Positions 50,501-63,159 of a stretch of 64,000 nucleotides of DNA are shown piece after piece. The stretch's first letter is position 1, and each line of letters opens with the position of its first letter. Location: the NCBI GenBank assembly GCA_039654915.1, contig CM077594.1:90162893-90226892 (forward strand). The letters run 5' to 3'. The notes beneath the pieces are model-generated. The model was not told where the DNA came from, searched no databases, and worked only from the letters and a program-made list of their open reading frames with translations. Position numbers and translations under genes: made by a program. This stretch comes from Aquilaria yunnanensis (Eukaryota > Streptophyta > Magnoliopsida > Malvales > Thymelaeaceae).

Positions 50501-50787
50501 ATTTTCGGCTAAATCGGAACATATCTAGTTTATGAAGGAGAACCTAGATCTGGTTGCAAAACCCAGATCTTCTTCACGGTCTCGTTCTCTCTTCATGAAG
50601 GAGAGCCCATATCTGGTCGCAAAACCCAGATTCTTTGCTTGTTTGGAGTTAATTGTTTCCTAATTTAGATTGGTTCTTGATGTTTTTGTAGCCGGAAGGA
50701 CAAATTTTATTGAGTTCGGTATTAATGTTTAATAAGTTTGGAAGCTTTAAATCAATAATTGAAAAAATTTAAGAATCAAGATTGTTC
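47600..50787. other. Intergenic, no supported gene
   Basis: A minus-strand open frame at 47654-47899 and two overlapping ones near 48721-49035 lack recognisable domains or exon context. A GC-richer stretch at about 50040-50480 has open frames on both strands and may be a decayed element. A 62 bp tandem duplication is listed separately. Confidence 0.4.
50531..50635. repeat. Two-copy 62 bp tandem repeat
   Basis: ATGAAGGAGA...ATCTGGT-GCAAAACCCAGAT occurs from 50532 and again from 50594, with a few substitutions. Confidence 0.75.
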
Positions 50788-51525
50788 CTAATTAAATCTG
50801 ACAGAAGAATGTTCCTCCAGCTCTAGTTCTCAAGGCACCCAGCTGAAAGGGGGAGGTGTTCCACAAATAAGTTTGGATAGTACCAAAGATAATAAAAACA
50901 GTTCAGCTCCGCACGGCGAGAGTAAATAATGTTAATAATGTCATGCCATTAATTTCTATTCGATTTAATGTTGAAATTGATAAAAAAGAATCAATTGAGA
51001 TACGAAAATGAGGTAGAAAACTTCAATAGAATAAATTAGGATAAATTTAATGTAAAGTACCATTTTAAGATATGAAAATAAATTAAGAGATCCTTTGAGA
51101 AATTTACCATTTTGAGAATTGAAGACTACATAAATGAAAATAACGACAAAATTATACACATTTATTTATATTAGGAAAATTATGATAAATTTAATCAGTG
51201 TACGTATAAATAGAACAGAAAAAACTATATCAGATATTTTTTATCTCAAAATAATATTTTAACATTGTTTACAAAATCTATAATTGTATGCGTTGCAGTG
51301 CAATATATTAATGCTGACGATAAAGATTGGCCATGAAGCGTAATAAGCCATTTCAAGAAGGATTTCATAAATCAATCAAGCTGCCCGTCCACTCACGTCG
51401 TGTAGAGCCTACCTGTTTATATTATCTTTAATACCATCCAAACTTATTTGTGGAACACCTTCCCCCTTTCAGCTTGATGCCCTGAGAACTAGAGCTGGAG
51501 GAACATTCTTCTGTCAGATTTAGTT
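50788..51525. mobile_element. Inverted-repeat element, about 740 bp with arms of about 110 bp
   Basis: The left arm (50788 to about 50905) and right arm (about 51413-51525) are nearly perfect inverted copies: both contain TAAATCTGACAGAAGAATG and GGAACATTCTTCTGTCAG-type sequence, CTCTAGTTCTCA, GGTGTTCCACAAATAAG and TTTGGATGGTATTAAAGA (with small changes). The spacer of about 510 bp is AT-rich and non-coding. I could not define a target-site duplication, so the superfamily is uncertain. Confidence 0.7.
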
Positions 51526-52753
51526 AAGAATAAGGATACCCAATTGCTTCGTAGATAGTTTGAACTTTTAGCTTGGCTGTTGGAACATCGTAGCTAATGG
51601 TAAGAAGCAAGGGAGATTGTTTACAAAGGCCATGCGTGTTTTGGAATTAAGCAATTCCATGTACATTATGCTAAAGAGGTTAACTAAGATGACCATCCGT
51701 CACAATAACAGACAGGCTATACGCACAGACTATGGAAAACATGCTTTTCATAGTCTCCATCATCTTGTCGCTGGCTACATGAACCATCAACAACCACCCA
51801 CCTCCTCGAGCGAGGAAATTTTTCTCGTCTCTGCCTTCTTTTTCAAATCCAATATCCAATCCCAATTACATGACGTTCAACACTCAAACGCTCTCGTCCC
51901 CAGCGGAAACGTCGAGGGATTGGGACAAGATAAAATGGACATAATCTAAATATCAGTTAAAAATTAATAATAATAAAAAAAGGTATTACCTATCTCGGGT
52001 TCCATCTCCGGTTCTCAAAACTGAAGACGACCCCTTCAATTTTTTATGTCATCGGGCATGGTTGGCCTGTTCTGTTGCTGGGTGACCTCATCGATCATGT
52101 AAGTGTCTTCTAGTCCACCCACTGACCTGACCAAGGATAGATGACATCACCACACCCGAAGTCCAGCCTCGTGATCACAGGCCAGCCGGCAAATACCTTG
52201 CCTCAGAGGCATGAACTTCGCCATCAAGAAATGGGGTCAAACCAAATAAAAAAAAATTTCCTGAAATTTCCCCCCTTTCTGTAATCTAGAAACACAAAAT
52301 ACAAGGACAGCAAGATTTTCAGAAACAAAAGGCATCAAGTGATTAAATGAATGTTCAACCGAACAGGGCTTACCCAACATGTTCTTTCCCGAAAAAGAAA
52401 AAAAGGAAAAAAAACACATAACTAAACAGCATCCTGAAGTGATGACAACCAAGAGCCAGCAAAACCCACAGCAAAAGGTTAACAGCTCATGTGAAATATA
52501 TCTACTCTGCTCCGTATATTTTATTCAGCATTGGAATGTTGCTCCAGAAATGAGAACATCCTAATGTAATGTGGCTACAATTAAAATGAAGATTGTTTTC
52601 AAATGTCCAAGCCACCGAGTATTGGGTAAAATGTTTCTTTTCTTATTACTTGGAAGTTAATGTCTTCCAGAATGAAACTTAAGGCATCTAGTATCTAAAG
52701 ATTAGAAATAATTTAGACGGGCAAAGCCGTCCAACTGACAGGAAAACCATGAA
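51526..52753. other. Intergenic and probable 3' UTR of the L34e-family gene
   Basis: The last exon of the L34e-like gene ends at 52754 on the minus strand, so sequence immediately below is its likely 3' UTR. A plus-strand open frame of 110 codons at 51617-51949 has no recognisable domain. Confidence 0.4.
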
Positions 52754-55003
52754 TCATCGACGATGATCTTTGTTGTGAGCGACATTTGCCAGAGCCCTGC
52801 AAGTGGCAACAAGCATTTGAATCACTTCAGAGAAAATTGAAGGACATGAAGATAATCTGTAGCACACACATGAGGATGAAAAACTTATAATCGCATCCAC
52901 AAAATAATTAACCAGTAAGACCAGTTTTTATTCAGGCTTAATTGACAAATATGACCATAACTGTTAAGTTGCTGGTTACTAACATTTGGGGAAACAACAT
53001 GTGGCAGACATTTGCCCAGCAGTGTAAGAGTCTGAAGCTCAAATTGCCAGCTGATAAGCTTTAATGACCTAATACTCCCGTCCAAAGATAGCAAATGACA
53101 ACAAAACTGATGGATAATTTGTTGTACTAATCTGTCTAACTGACATAAAATACAATTCAACTTCATGGCACAGGGAGAGGAAAAAAAAAAAGGTATTGCT
53201 CACTGAGCATCCTTATGGACAAAAATGCCTACTGCAACATTTTTGCTAACCCGAAATCTTCAAATGAATGAGTATACTACAACAACAACAACAAATTACA
53301 GAGATCACAGACGGCGAGGCTAAGATACTGAGAAATTCAACTTGCACCCTCACATTGACTATAACAAACAGCACAACCATTTTCACACAAGTAAATGTCT
53401 TTCTTCGATGGGTATATGGCATTTCCTCTGCCCATTCTATATGGCAAACAGAGGTTGATCTTCAATAAATGGACAAACAATTAAGGAGAGTTCAATAGCT
53501 ATTGTAGTTTACACTAGCTCACCAAACAAACCAGCTCTTTAAGATGCATTAGCAACATCACTTCTAAGTCAACTGGTTTCTAAAGCATGAAACTTAATGT
53601 AACACAAAACAGCAACAGAGTAGGACCAAAGATTCATGATGGTTGCTATAGAAGAATGATTCTAATTTTTTCTGGACAGAGAGCTGCAAATTCTAAAAGC
53701 AGACCTTCAGTCCACTTTGGAATTAACCACATGCTTAAAGCAACTGAAACAAAAATTCCTTCTTTGATCACAAGCTGATTGGCTGTTTTTAACGCTGATC
53801 TTGGTACCACAGTTTCTCCAGAAACCAAGCTTATGCTTCCATGACATGAAACTGGCATCAGTCATAACTCGGTTATCAATTTTGTTTGGACAACGAGCAT
53901 CCTCCTAAGACAATTCCCATCAACCTATGAAGATTTGAATCCTGAAGACCTACATCACGTCAATCTATCCAGTTCCACTCACCTGGAAAACATGGAAAAA
54001 TCTTGGCAGTTCTTAGGTTGTGTGGCCAGCTTATATCAATGATTGAGTGGAGAAGCATCGCTTGACTGGATTAGAAAATTGTTGCAACAGCATTTTTATT
54101 GTTTTGCAGGCTACACATTGTATCTGGTACTCATATTCTATTTCTCCTGAACTTCAGTTAACAGAAGCCATTCAAAGAAAGAAAAATATCGCTACAATCT
54201 AGGCAATACAAACTATGTACTCGGCACATAAGCAGCAGAAAATTGACTCAAAAGCAGAAGTAGATACTATTTCAGCCATATAACTAAGAACCCATTCAGC
54301 AACAAACGAAAATCAACAAGATTTACAGAATAAACCAATCACTGAAAACTTTGATTGCAGAGACTTACTTTTTATGGCGCCTCCCGCGTTTGGGACCCCA
54401 CCCCTCGAGCTTGGCCACAGGGCAGCCGCAGCGAGCCCGAAACAGCAGCAGAGCGCGACCACTAGGCGGCGCCATCTTCTTCAACTCAGCCCTCAAGCAC
54501 TCATAATCAGGGTTAGCCTCGCTCCCTCCTTTCCACGGCAACCTGTCGATCTCCGGCGATCCCTTCTTGACGCAGTCCTCAGTCTGCAACTGCAAATCAA
54601 ACTCCAAGGCCTTCTTCACCCCTTTGCAGCCGGGTCGGTGGCATTTCCGGGAGCGGGAGCCGCCGCAGCAGAGCACCGAAATTAGGGTTGCGGCGAAGAA
54701 GAGAGAGCAGCCAAGAACGTAGGAGAGGAAGGGGAGGGATAGTGGAAAGGCGGGAGAGGAAGAGAGAAGGTGGGAGAAGAGGAGGGAGAGGGAGTTGAAG
54801 ATGTAGGAGAAGTAAGAGGAAAGGAGAAAAGCGCCGGAGAAGAGGACGAGGAGGAGGATCAGGAGGTCTAGGGTGGCCGAGGGCGAGTGATTGCAGAAAA
54901 CGAGAGAAGTCCGGTGGTGGTGGGTGGCGGCGCCGGACGTGATGGGTTTTGAAGGGGGCATGACGGAGGCGGTGATGATGGGGAGGAGGAGGAGGTGGAG
55001 CAT
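52754..55003 (-). CDS. Ribosomal protein L34e-superfamily membrane protein (function unknown)
   Basis: Two exons on the minus strand, 55003-54369 and 52796-52754, giving 225 residues. Exon 1 has an N-terminal region of three or so hydrophobic segments (LDLLILLLVLFSGAFLL, LSYVLGCSLFFAATLISVL), then a conserved soluble tail: CGGSRSRKCHRPGCKG with paired Cys residues, EFDLQLQTEDCVKKG, EIDRLPWKGG, NPDYECLRAELKKMAPPSGR, CGCPVAKLEGWGPKRGRRHK. Read straight on, exon 1 meets a TAA at 54367-54365, but this lies inside a consensus donor (AAAAA|GTAAGTC). Splicing to the acceptor CACTTGCAG|GGC at 52796 keeps frame and adds ALANVAHNKDHRR before TGA. Despite the family name it is not a ribosomal L34e; the role is unknown. 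The intron is 1572 bp. It lies 1843 bp downstream of the Serinc gene on the same strand. Confidence 0.75.
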
Positions 55004-56846
55004 GATAAATCAATGCTAGAGAGAAAAAGAGTCGAGGGAGAGAGAGAGGAGGGCCGGAAGGATGGAGGTAACGGCAGGGCAGAGGCGTGTTTATTATTAT
55101 GTGAATATAGCTAGCTGTTTGAGAAGGTAAAGGAGTTCTTCTTGTTCTTCTTCTTTTTCAGCAGGCCAAGAGGAAAAGAAGTTGAATTTTGAAGCCTTCA
55201 ACAGTCAACACTAAGTGCATTATTTTCATTGTAATTTGTTTAAGTAATATGATTCGGAAGTAGATATGCCAATAAGCGGGATTTGGATTGGATGAGCATC
55301 CTACCCACTACATTCAATGTTCTACTCGCATCCCATTTATTATCAATTAGGTAAATAATTTTTACATCTATATTTTACAAATTTGTAAACGGGTTATATT
55401 GAATAAAACTCATTCACCCACCAAACATCCACAACTACAATCAACCATGTCATGCCCAATAATACATTTATTAACATTGAAAACATCCACTATTATCTTA
55501 TCTATTAAAACAATTGTTATTTATTTTTAATTTCATTTAACTTATCTATTATATTTTTATTTTCATCATATAACTAATACTAATATGTTACACAAACACA
55601 TATGGATTATATGTGGGAAGGGTGAACCCTCAAACCCACCAGCAAATGGAGAAAGAAAAATCACATTCAACCCAAACTAGATCAACTGTAAAAAAAAAAA
55701 CCCGACCAATCGAATAAGATCCAATTAGATGTTCATTGACATTCATATGCGGAAGTTAATATTATATATATCTATCTATTGAACACTTTATACATATAGA
55801 AATTTTATTTTATTTTTACATACGTATGTCGAATATGACATGAATTAAAATGGTATATTGACGAGTCATGAAACCCAAAAAGAGAAACAGAATGTATAGT
55901 ATAGAGGATAATATTAGTAGATTTGTAGAATCTGCAATTCATTTCACCAAAAAATTACCTGCGTTAAACAAAAGACGTAAAGTGTTTTTCGAACTTATTG
56001 GGAGTAAGACTGGACAAATTTTTACTGTATTCTATTACTTTTATTTCTTTGTTCAAAGTTTGCGGTCAAGTTGATGGACAGGGACAAAATATTCTTTAGT
56101 TTGGAGGCTCCATTTCCACACTTCCAATTTTGAGAGTTGAAAAAGAGAAAAAGACGTTGCTTGCTCGAAATTTGCACTTTCCTTGCTCAGCACCCTTCGA
56201 CATCCTTTTCCTTGCTCTGCACTGTTCTTATGTTCTTTCCCTTTTTAGGTGTCACATTTTATTCTTCCGCTTTTGTTAATGTCGATATTTCACGGTTGTG
56301 TCCTGTCCTTTTCCGATCATTTCAATATATAAGATGTTCAAAACAAACAATTCCATGAAAAGCTGTTTTAAGGGAAATAATGAGATAAAATTTTAAAACA
56401 ATTATCATAAATTTTCTTCACTTGCATTAAAAAATAAGATGCTTATCACAATGAATTTTCCTCAAGAAACAAAACATGGGTGTTTTAAGAATAGAAATAT
56501 AAAAATTCCAAATTCAAGCAGCAATCCAACATAGATGTAGAGTGGGAATTCGGACCACCATGCTGTCGCAGAAACTGCCAGTTGCTACAAGAAATGACGA
56601 GGGGAGGGAACAGAAGCACAAGGAATTCCTCCTACAGAGTAACAAGCAGAACTATCTGACAGCAATTTTCTTCTTTACATATATTTTACATACCCTTCCA
56701 CTCTAGTTTATTCGATTACAACAACATCGACACCGGTCCTAACCCATTTCCCTAACCTGCAAATCTCTTTTTATAAGAAAATTAAAATCTTCTTGCTACT
56801 ATACAGAATTACAAGCAGTTTCGGGGATATAAAACTTACATGAATC
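55004..56846. other. Spacer between L34e-like and Serinc genes
   Basis: It contains the purine-rich 5' leader of the L34e-like gene (about 55010-55060 on the minus strand) and, next to 56846, the Serinc 3' UTR. The middle is AT-rich with no supported gene. A plus-strand frame at 55868-56074 is not recognisable. Confidence 0.5.
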
Positions 56847-59697
56847 CTAGACGAACTCACGGTCAGGGAATATCAGAGGGGCAATGAGAGTCCAAATGTA
56901 GAGACCAGCAGTGACCCATTCAGTGCAGATACGGACCCAAACCGATGTCCAACCAACATCAATGAGGTCAGAGCTCTCAGAGGAGCTGGTCCATCCTGAA
57001 AGAAGCATAGCAGCGTACATGCTTGCCAAGGCAAATATCAGGTGAAAGAAAGAATAAGAATAGCTAACTGGCCGAGCCTCTGTTTCTTTCTTCTTTTCTT
57101 TCCCTTCTTCTATCTCTTCCTCTTCCAGAAGTGGTTTCTTTGCACCTTCAACACAAGGTTGGAATGGTTCGTACTTTAGACATTAATTTTTTAATGCTTT
57201 CTTGGCAGCTTTGACTCAGGGTTCAAACGGAGATCTAGTTACAACAACTCTCAACATCTACTCCATGGCCAAAATAAGTAAACATATGTAGCTGATTAAG
57301 TACCTGACTTGGGGGAAGAAGGTGGTGACAAAAATGTTGTTGAAGAACCTGCTCGTAGTGCTGAGTAGAGGACTGAGAGTACTGTTGTGAGCATCCCAAG
57401 AATAAGAGTGCTAAGAGAAACTGCTTTTGAATGGTTCAGACCATTGCAAACATAATCCCTTGGTTCACTTGAGAGGCCGGTGTAGCAAACATAAGCACAA
57501 TAAATTGATATCACAGAAGCAGGCAAGAGGCTGCCATTAACCTGTTTGAAGCTCCAAGGGTCAATTATACCATCGTCAAAATTTTACTATGCCTTAAAAC
57601 AAGTTTCTAAAGGTCCAAGCTATAATAAGATGAATTGTCAATACTGCCGTAGTTCATGGAAAAAGAGAATACAGCTCGACCAGTATTTGCCAACTGCTGC
57701 GAAGGTAAATTTCTTGAATGACTGTCGCACGCTTAATGTTACAGTGTTTTGCGTCTTAGGAAATCAAGACAAAACAAACCAGGAAGTTGCAGCTCGAAAG
57801 GTCAAAATAAAATTCCAGACACATGGAGAAACTAGAAAAAGGGTAAAAAAGCATGCTTCTAGTTGCATACGGTACCTTTATAAAGCCCATTAAACTATTT
57901 TACAAGGAGTTCATGATACTAAAAAACTACACCATATGAAGAAAATATAAAGGGAATAGCAACATCCAGCTTCCAGCTTCCACCATATACAAGAATGAAT
58001 AGCAATGAAAAGAAAAAGATTAAACGTACCACAGGATGCAAAGCTATTATTCCAAAAGTGAATGCAAGAATCATGGTCATTACGATAAAGAAGACATTGA
58101 GACCACAGTCATGTCCAGATGGATTGAACCATATGAAGAGAATTCCAGAGAACGTAAAAGCGGCCAGGTAGCAAACAATTGACACAACAAGCAAAGCAAC
58201 ATACCTACAACATACCACATAAAGCAAAACCAACAACAAATTAGTAATGGAAAGTAATTGTTGAAGTAAGCAATGAAAGCCTGGAAGGTCAGTATTCAAT
58301 TATCGGTATTTTTAACAACCATTTATGTTCATCTTTTTCAACCCATGCATCATTCCAGCAGTGTGTGAAGTCCAGTAACATGATCACTTGAATCAGTAAA
58401 AAGAACCCCGCACCAAACTTTGATATAGTTCCTGCAAGTAAATATGTGCTCACGGTTAATACTACAATCATCATATCTGTAAAAACGTAAGCCAGTGTGA
58501 TTATTAAGATACTTTCAGGGGATAAATAAAGTGGACTAAGAAACTAACCGTATATTGAGATGACCACATTAGGAAGGAAGAACATGAGAATGACAAGCAA
58601 AAGCCAAATCACCATCTTTCCAACCCAACAACCGTGTTGCCAAGAATCTCGTCTATCATTTTGGTCCTTCACACCAATCATAATCAGGGCGAGTATCCCA
58701 AAAAATAAAAAATTTCCCAAGCTGACACGAAGAACTGCTTCTTGTTGAAACCATTCCTTATTCTGAGTGGAAGTATTTATCCCTGTGAAAAAAAATATAA
58801 GGAACACTCATGCCAAGTCAAAAAGAGTCTTCCCCTTGACAAAATACTGGTAGCTAGGAAACTTGAATCCGCAAAGACATGTCATTGAACTTTTTGTTGC
58901 CTTCCATAGTGAGTAACATTAACTAAGATAATATGAAGCAAGGTCAATAAGTACAATATCAAATATCCAAGAAGCCCTCAAATAGAGTTCAGAACACTAC
59001 ATTGATAGTTCCAGAACACCCAATTTCAGATAAAATCAGTTGCTCAAGGGCCACCCCTTGTTAAGGAACCACATGGTTCACGATTTTGCAAAATGACTAC
59101 ATTTCTTAAATGAATCAGGTTAAGAAAAAAGCCACATCCAACAACCCAAGTCTTGGCCATGGTTAAGACTTGATGTTGTTACCAAGAGGTACAAGGTTTA
59201 ATCCCCTACTCCCCTTGGCCTCTCTCCTGTGTACCAGAAAAAAAAACACATTCAAAGTCTTCAATTCAGGTTACCAAGGCCAGGAACAATTGAAATCAAA
59301 GCATAATCCAATCAAGGAAGAAATGATCCAGGAGTTATTGCGTCACGCCCAAAATCGTCATGGCCAAGAAATTTTCAACATTAATCGCATTCTACGAACC
59401 ATAAATCGAATTGAACCTATAACCTATCGCCTCAATCTATGGAAAGGAGAGATTTCAATAAAAAGGACAAAACCACACAGAAATTCACAAGAAAAAAGAA
59501 GGGCAAAAGAAAGGAAATTTACAAGGGAGTTTCTCCAGAAGAGGGGCGGCAACTTCTCTGAGAACCCAGGAGACGATAAGGGAGAGACCAAAGAGTCCAC
59601 AGTAGGCGAGCCTCGCCGATTTCTTCGAAATCCCAGATGCCACCGACGTGCACAAACCGCAGGTCGCTGCCGCGCAGCAAGACGCCAGGCAAGACAT
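56847..59697 (-). CDS. Serinc-domain (TMS) multi-pass membrane protein
   Basis: Six exons in coding order: 59697-59523, 58782-58549, 58431-58320, 58204-58030, 57541-57304, 57145-56847. All are GT-AG with phases that close to 410 residues, the usual plant Serinc length. Landmarks: the Cys-rich start MSCLASCCAAATCGLC, then WINTSTQNKEWF, IGVKDQNDRRDSWQHG, LLDFTHCWNDAWVEKDEHKW, FIWFNPSGHDCGLN, CNGLNHSKAVS, an acidic/Lys loop (LLEEEEIEEGKEKKK), and ending SESSDLIDVGWTSVWVR with FPDREFV. About ten hydrophobic segments are visible. Family members are membrane proteins linked to serine incorporation into lipids in yeast and animals; the plant role is not settled. A SINE-like insertion lies in intron 1. 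Confidence 0.95.
59140..59252 (+). mobile_element. tRNA-derived SINE-like sequence in Serinc intron 1
   Basis: TGGTTAAGACTTG followed about 35 bp later by GGTTTAATCCCC resembles the A and B boxes of a pol III promoter. CCCCTTGGCCTCT, CCAG and an A run (59237-59246) follow, as in plant SINEs. The boxes are degenerate and I could not define a target duplication. Confidence 0.4.
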
Positions 59698-61028
59698 CGC
59701 TTCCCGCTCTCTCGATCGAACAAGGAGATCAGAGTTCAGAAGATAACACTAGAAAGAAGCAGACGCACTCGACATAAATTGATCCTTGCTGAGACAAAGA
59801 AATGTTGACTGTTAGCTGCGGAGAAGACGCATCGTAAACACCGAAGCAGAATCGATATGTGGCAACCGAATTTGCGTGCGAAATTTGAACCGCGCAGGGC
59901 CGACTCAATTCTTTGGTCCGTGAGTTGGGCTTGTTCCGGAGGCCTATCCAGTCAGAATTTTTTTGGGCACAAACTGAAATCCAACAAAACATGGTAAACG
60001 CATGAAATGTCTCCCAAGCATAATGTTCATTTCTTTTTTCATTCTCTCTTTGTGGGTAGGTATGAAGCTAGGGGTTACTGTGCAAATAGGATATTGAATC
60101 TTTTTTTTTTTTTTATAATGATAGCCAAGCTAATGTCTAATCACAGAATGATGACCTGAAGCATCAGGAGGCTTGCACGTGATAGAGCGTTAGATGCCTT
60201 AGGATATGAGTTACCAAAAAGGGCCTTAACACTCAAGTTAATCAAATTTTCAAAGAGAGTATTGGTGGTGTGAAAGAGGAAGTGAGATCTACCATATTAC
60301 CTTCTTCAAGGCATGTGATGACTTTTTTTTTTTTATAAAAGATATGGCCTACTGCATGATGGCCATAAGTGAAGATCATGAAAGAACTGATGATTGTAGA
60401 ATTGGATCTCCTTATCCATTGTAAGATGCCTTCATAAAGACTTTGTCCATACGTGGAGAGTGTTTGACTTGGTTCGGTAAACTATAATATCAATTTGGGA
60501 TAGAAAGGATTTCCTATACCTAATAGTTCGGAACTATGTCCAAGTTGACATGTGGACTTATTAGATCGAATGGAATTGCTCAAATCCATTATGATATAGA
60601 TAACGACCATAAAGCAATGATTTTTATAGTCTAAAATGTAACTTTTTTATTTTTAGAAAAAATTTGCTAATGATTTAGTAACATTTTCTAGTATGAGGAC
60701 CAAGTAATAACATAATGCCTAGTTTAAAGGGATATTTTTCAAAAACCAAATGACATTTGGTCGAACATGTAATTACTCCCTCCACTTTTTGAAATCCATT
60801 ATGTCCTCTTTAAGTTTTATGAAACCTATAGTTACCTCAACTATTAATATTAGATGTAAAAATCTGATAACTAGTGAGTAAAATATCAAATAAAAATACT
60901 AGCAGTGAAAAACAAAATTACCCAAATACAATATTGATTTGATGTTTTTTTTTGCTAAAGTTAGAAAATATAATAATCTTTAGTAAATTGTCACATTCAA
61001 TCATTTGTACTTTGTAAATAATAATATT
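59698..61028. other. 5' flank of Serinc and intergenic DNA
   Basis: Immediately above 59697 is the Serinc 5' UTR and promoter region on the minus strand. Beyond about 60000 the DNA is AT-rich with homopolymer tracts at about 60102-60114 and 60326-60335. No gene is supported. Confidence 0.45.
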
Positions 61029-61820
61029 TAATTATGTGTTTGGCCTACAACAAGAATCAGTAAGGCACCTCCTACTTGACTATCCTTTTGTTAAGTGGGT
61101 ACTGCATGAGTTGGGAATAACACTTCCTTATGACCCAAACACATGGAAGGAGAACATGAAGCAGTTTATGGATCAAATCGAGGAACGGAAGCCGTTGATT
61201 CTAGTGTCTAGTTGGATGACATGGTATAATAAAAATAGAGTGGTTGATGATTTTATGTGCCAAACTCCCACACAAGTTACTCGATCAATTGATTCATGGA
61301 TTAAGAGTTGGGTCTCTTTTAGGATACAGTGGGTGTTCTACACCACTATTGGTAGAGACAAAGCTGGTCATTGGTGCCCTCCAACCAGGGAAAGAATTCA
61401 AGGTTAATGTTGACATAGCTACTTCCAAAATTAAGAAGCATTGGGCAATCGACATCATTTGCATCGATAGAGCAAGTGAAGTCTAGTTTACAATTCCTTA
61501 TGGGCTCTTTTATGATGGGAGGAGAGGGAAGGGAGGCCTTATACATAGAAGCATTGGCCATCAGTTAGGGCATGTTGGAGGCTCAAAGGGATAATATAAG
61601 AAACTTCACCCTTTAGATGGATTCGTTGTAACTTGTCTTGGAGCTTCAAAATGGTTTTCTTATTCCTTATTTTAATTTAATGTGTTATTAGTCAAGGCTA
61701 GAACCTATGCTAGTTTTTTTTTATTGTTGTTCATTTTTTTTGTTAGGCATTGTGCAAACAGTGTAGCTCACATCCTTACTAACAAAGGCATCCATTCATT
61801 GGGTCAAACTTCATGGTAAT
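61029..61820 (+). pseudogene. LINE 3' remnant: zf-RVT tail and RNase H-like pieces
   Basis: The plus frame from 61036 reads ESVRHLLLDYPFVKWVLHEL, matching the zinc-binding segment after plant LINE reverse transcriptases, and continues as SSWMTWYNKNRVV and GHWCPPTRE. A frame change then gives FKVNVDIATSK, the usual start of the RVT_3 RNase H-like domain. At about 61745-61800 ANSVAHILTNKGIHSLG matches its C-terminal helix. Frameshifts and stops interrupt it. The end is partially duplicated: GGCATCCATTCATTGGGT at 61787 recurs, changed, about 63 bp later. Confidence 0.6.
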
Positions 61821-62329
61821 CATCGTCCCCATACATCCTTGCTAGAAAAGGCCTTCATTCTTTAGGTTGAACTTCATAGGAATCACTATTCCTATATTGG
61901 TTGTCTTATACTTTAGTTTGAGTTAATTTAATTCAGGAATTCCTTAAAGAAAATAATTATGTGTTTGGGTAGATTCTTTTTCAAATTGACAATGTTTAAG
62001 TATATTTGACATTCCAGTAATTAGCTATCAAGTTTTAAATATCTATTGAATTTTGCAGCCAACATTTACTTATAGACAATTATTATACTCACTGATTGTG
62101 TCCAAGCATTTCATAAGATTACTCCAACTAACGTAATTGGCAATGAGACACAAGGGATCGTGATAGCCATTTCATTCCTTATATCTATTATAGGATATCT
62201 TTATATCATGGTTTTTCCTAGAGGTAATGTTTAACTTGCCTATGACTTAACATTTTCTCTTTCTTCATAATTTGACTTCTTTATTGAATCTACCTAGTAG
62301 AATGAGGGCCCATGTGTGAATAAACCCTA

Positions 62330-62705
62330 TACCAAGAATAAAGCCTACAATAAGGTGTGAAGGGCCCAGCTCAAACTAGACCAAAAAGTAAGCTCCTGGG
62401 GATGGAATCAAAATCCCGAAATTATCGAATAAATAGGATGATTTCCATTTAGAAGCAATCATCTTGAATCTTTTTTTCCCAACTATATAAATAGATTAGC
62501 CACACTGATCATGAGGTACAAGATTTCACCTTACATTGCACTATTCCTACTTCATTGATCTTAAGCCGACTTGAACATCGGAGGGTTCTCCCAGGTAGAA
62601 CATCCCCGAGGCTCTGACTTCTTCTTTGGTTGTAGGATTTCCAAGTTCATCATTCACAAAGCTACTAGGCTTGGCCCATACAACCTTATTTCGACTATCA
62701 ATTTA
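62330..62705 (+). mobile_element. Probable 5' LTR (3' portion) of a Ty3/gypsy element
   Basis: A TATA box (CTATATAAATAG at about 62484) is followed by GACTTGAACATCGGAGGGT at about 62569, a phrase typical of the R/U5 region of plant gypsy LTRs. Just downstream, CATTTGTGGGAAAC at about 62710 resembles a decayed primer-binding site region. The upstream end of the LTR could not be located and the 3' LTR is outside the window. Confidence 0.5.
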
Positions 62706-63159
62706 TCATCATTTGTGGGAAACATAATGAACACCTAGAGATCTTACATGGATAACCAAGACCATTTGGGGAATGAGCATGAAAGCCAAATTTAGGAACA
62801 AACCAATCGCCCAAAAGGTTCGTGGAACCCCAAGATAAGGGGACCACCTATGAAGTTGAAGAAGAGGAATTCCAGGTGCCGCCTAAAGAACCTTGGAAAG
62901 GGAAAGGACTCATTTTTTTAAATGATGACATATTTCAAGCTCTTCAACACGCCTTTTTTGAATAATTAAAAGTGACTATTCAGTAGAAAATCCAAAGAGC
63001 ACTACCAAAAGTGCTCAAAGAACCTGCTAAAAGCTACCTAGCCCTTAATAAACCCTGATGGGCCTCACCTCTAGATCTTTCCCCAATGGCCCCCTACATC
63101 GTTGAGGCGGCCTAACGGCCCCGCTAGCTGTGATATAAGTGTCATTCTGCAAATACTAA

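Noticed and set aside
49560..50787. Possible TIR element around the GC-rich patch at 50.0-50.5 kb
   Set aside because: Only scattered AAACTT/AAATTT phrases pair between the two sides; no coherent termini or target duplication.
54374..55013. Pro-rich minus-strand frame (54597-55013) and a plus-strand frame (54374-54685) over the L34e-family exon
   Set aside because: Alternative readings of a GC-rich exon whose main frame has clear family conservation.
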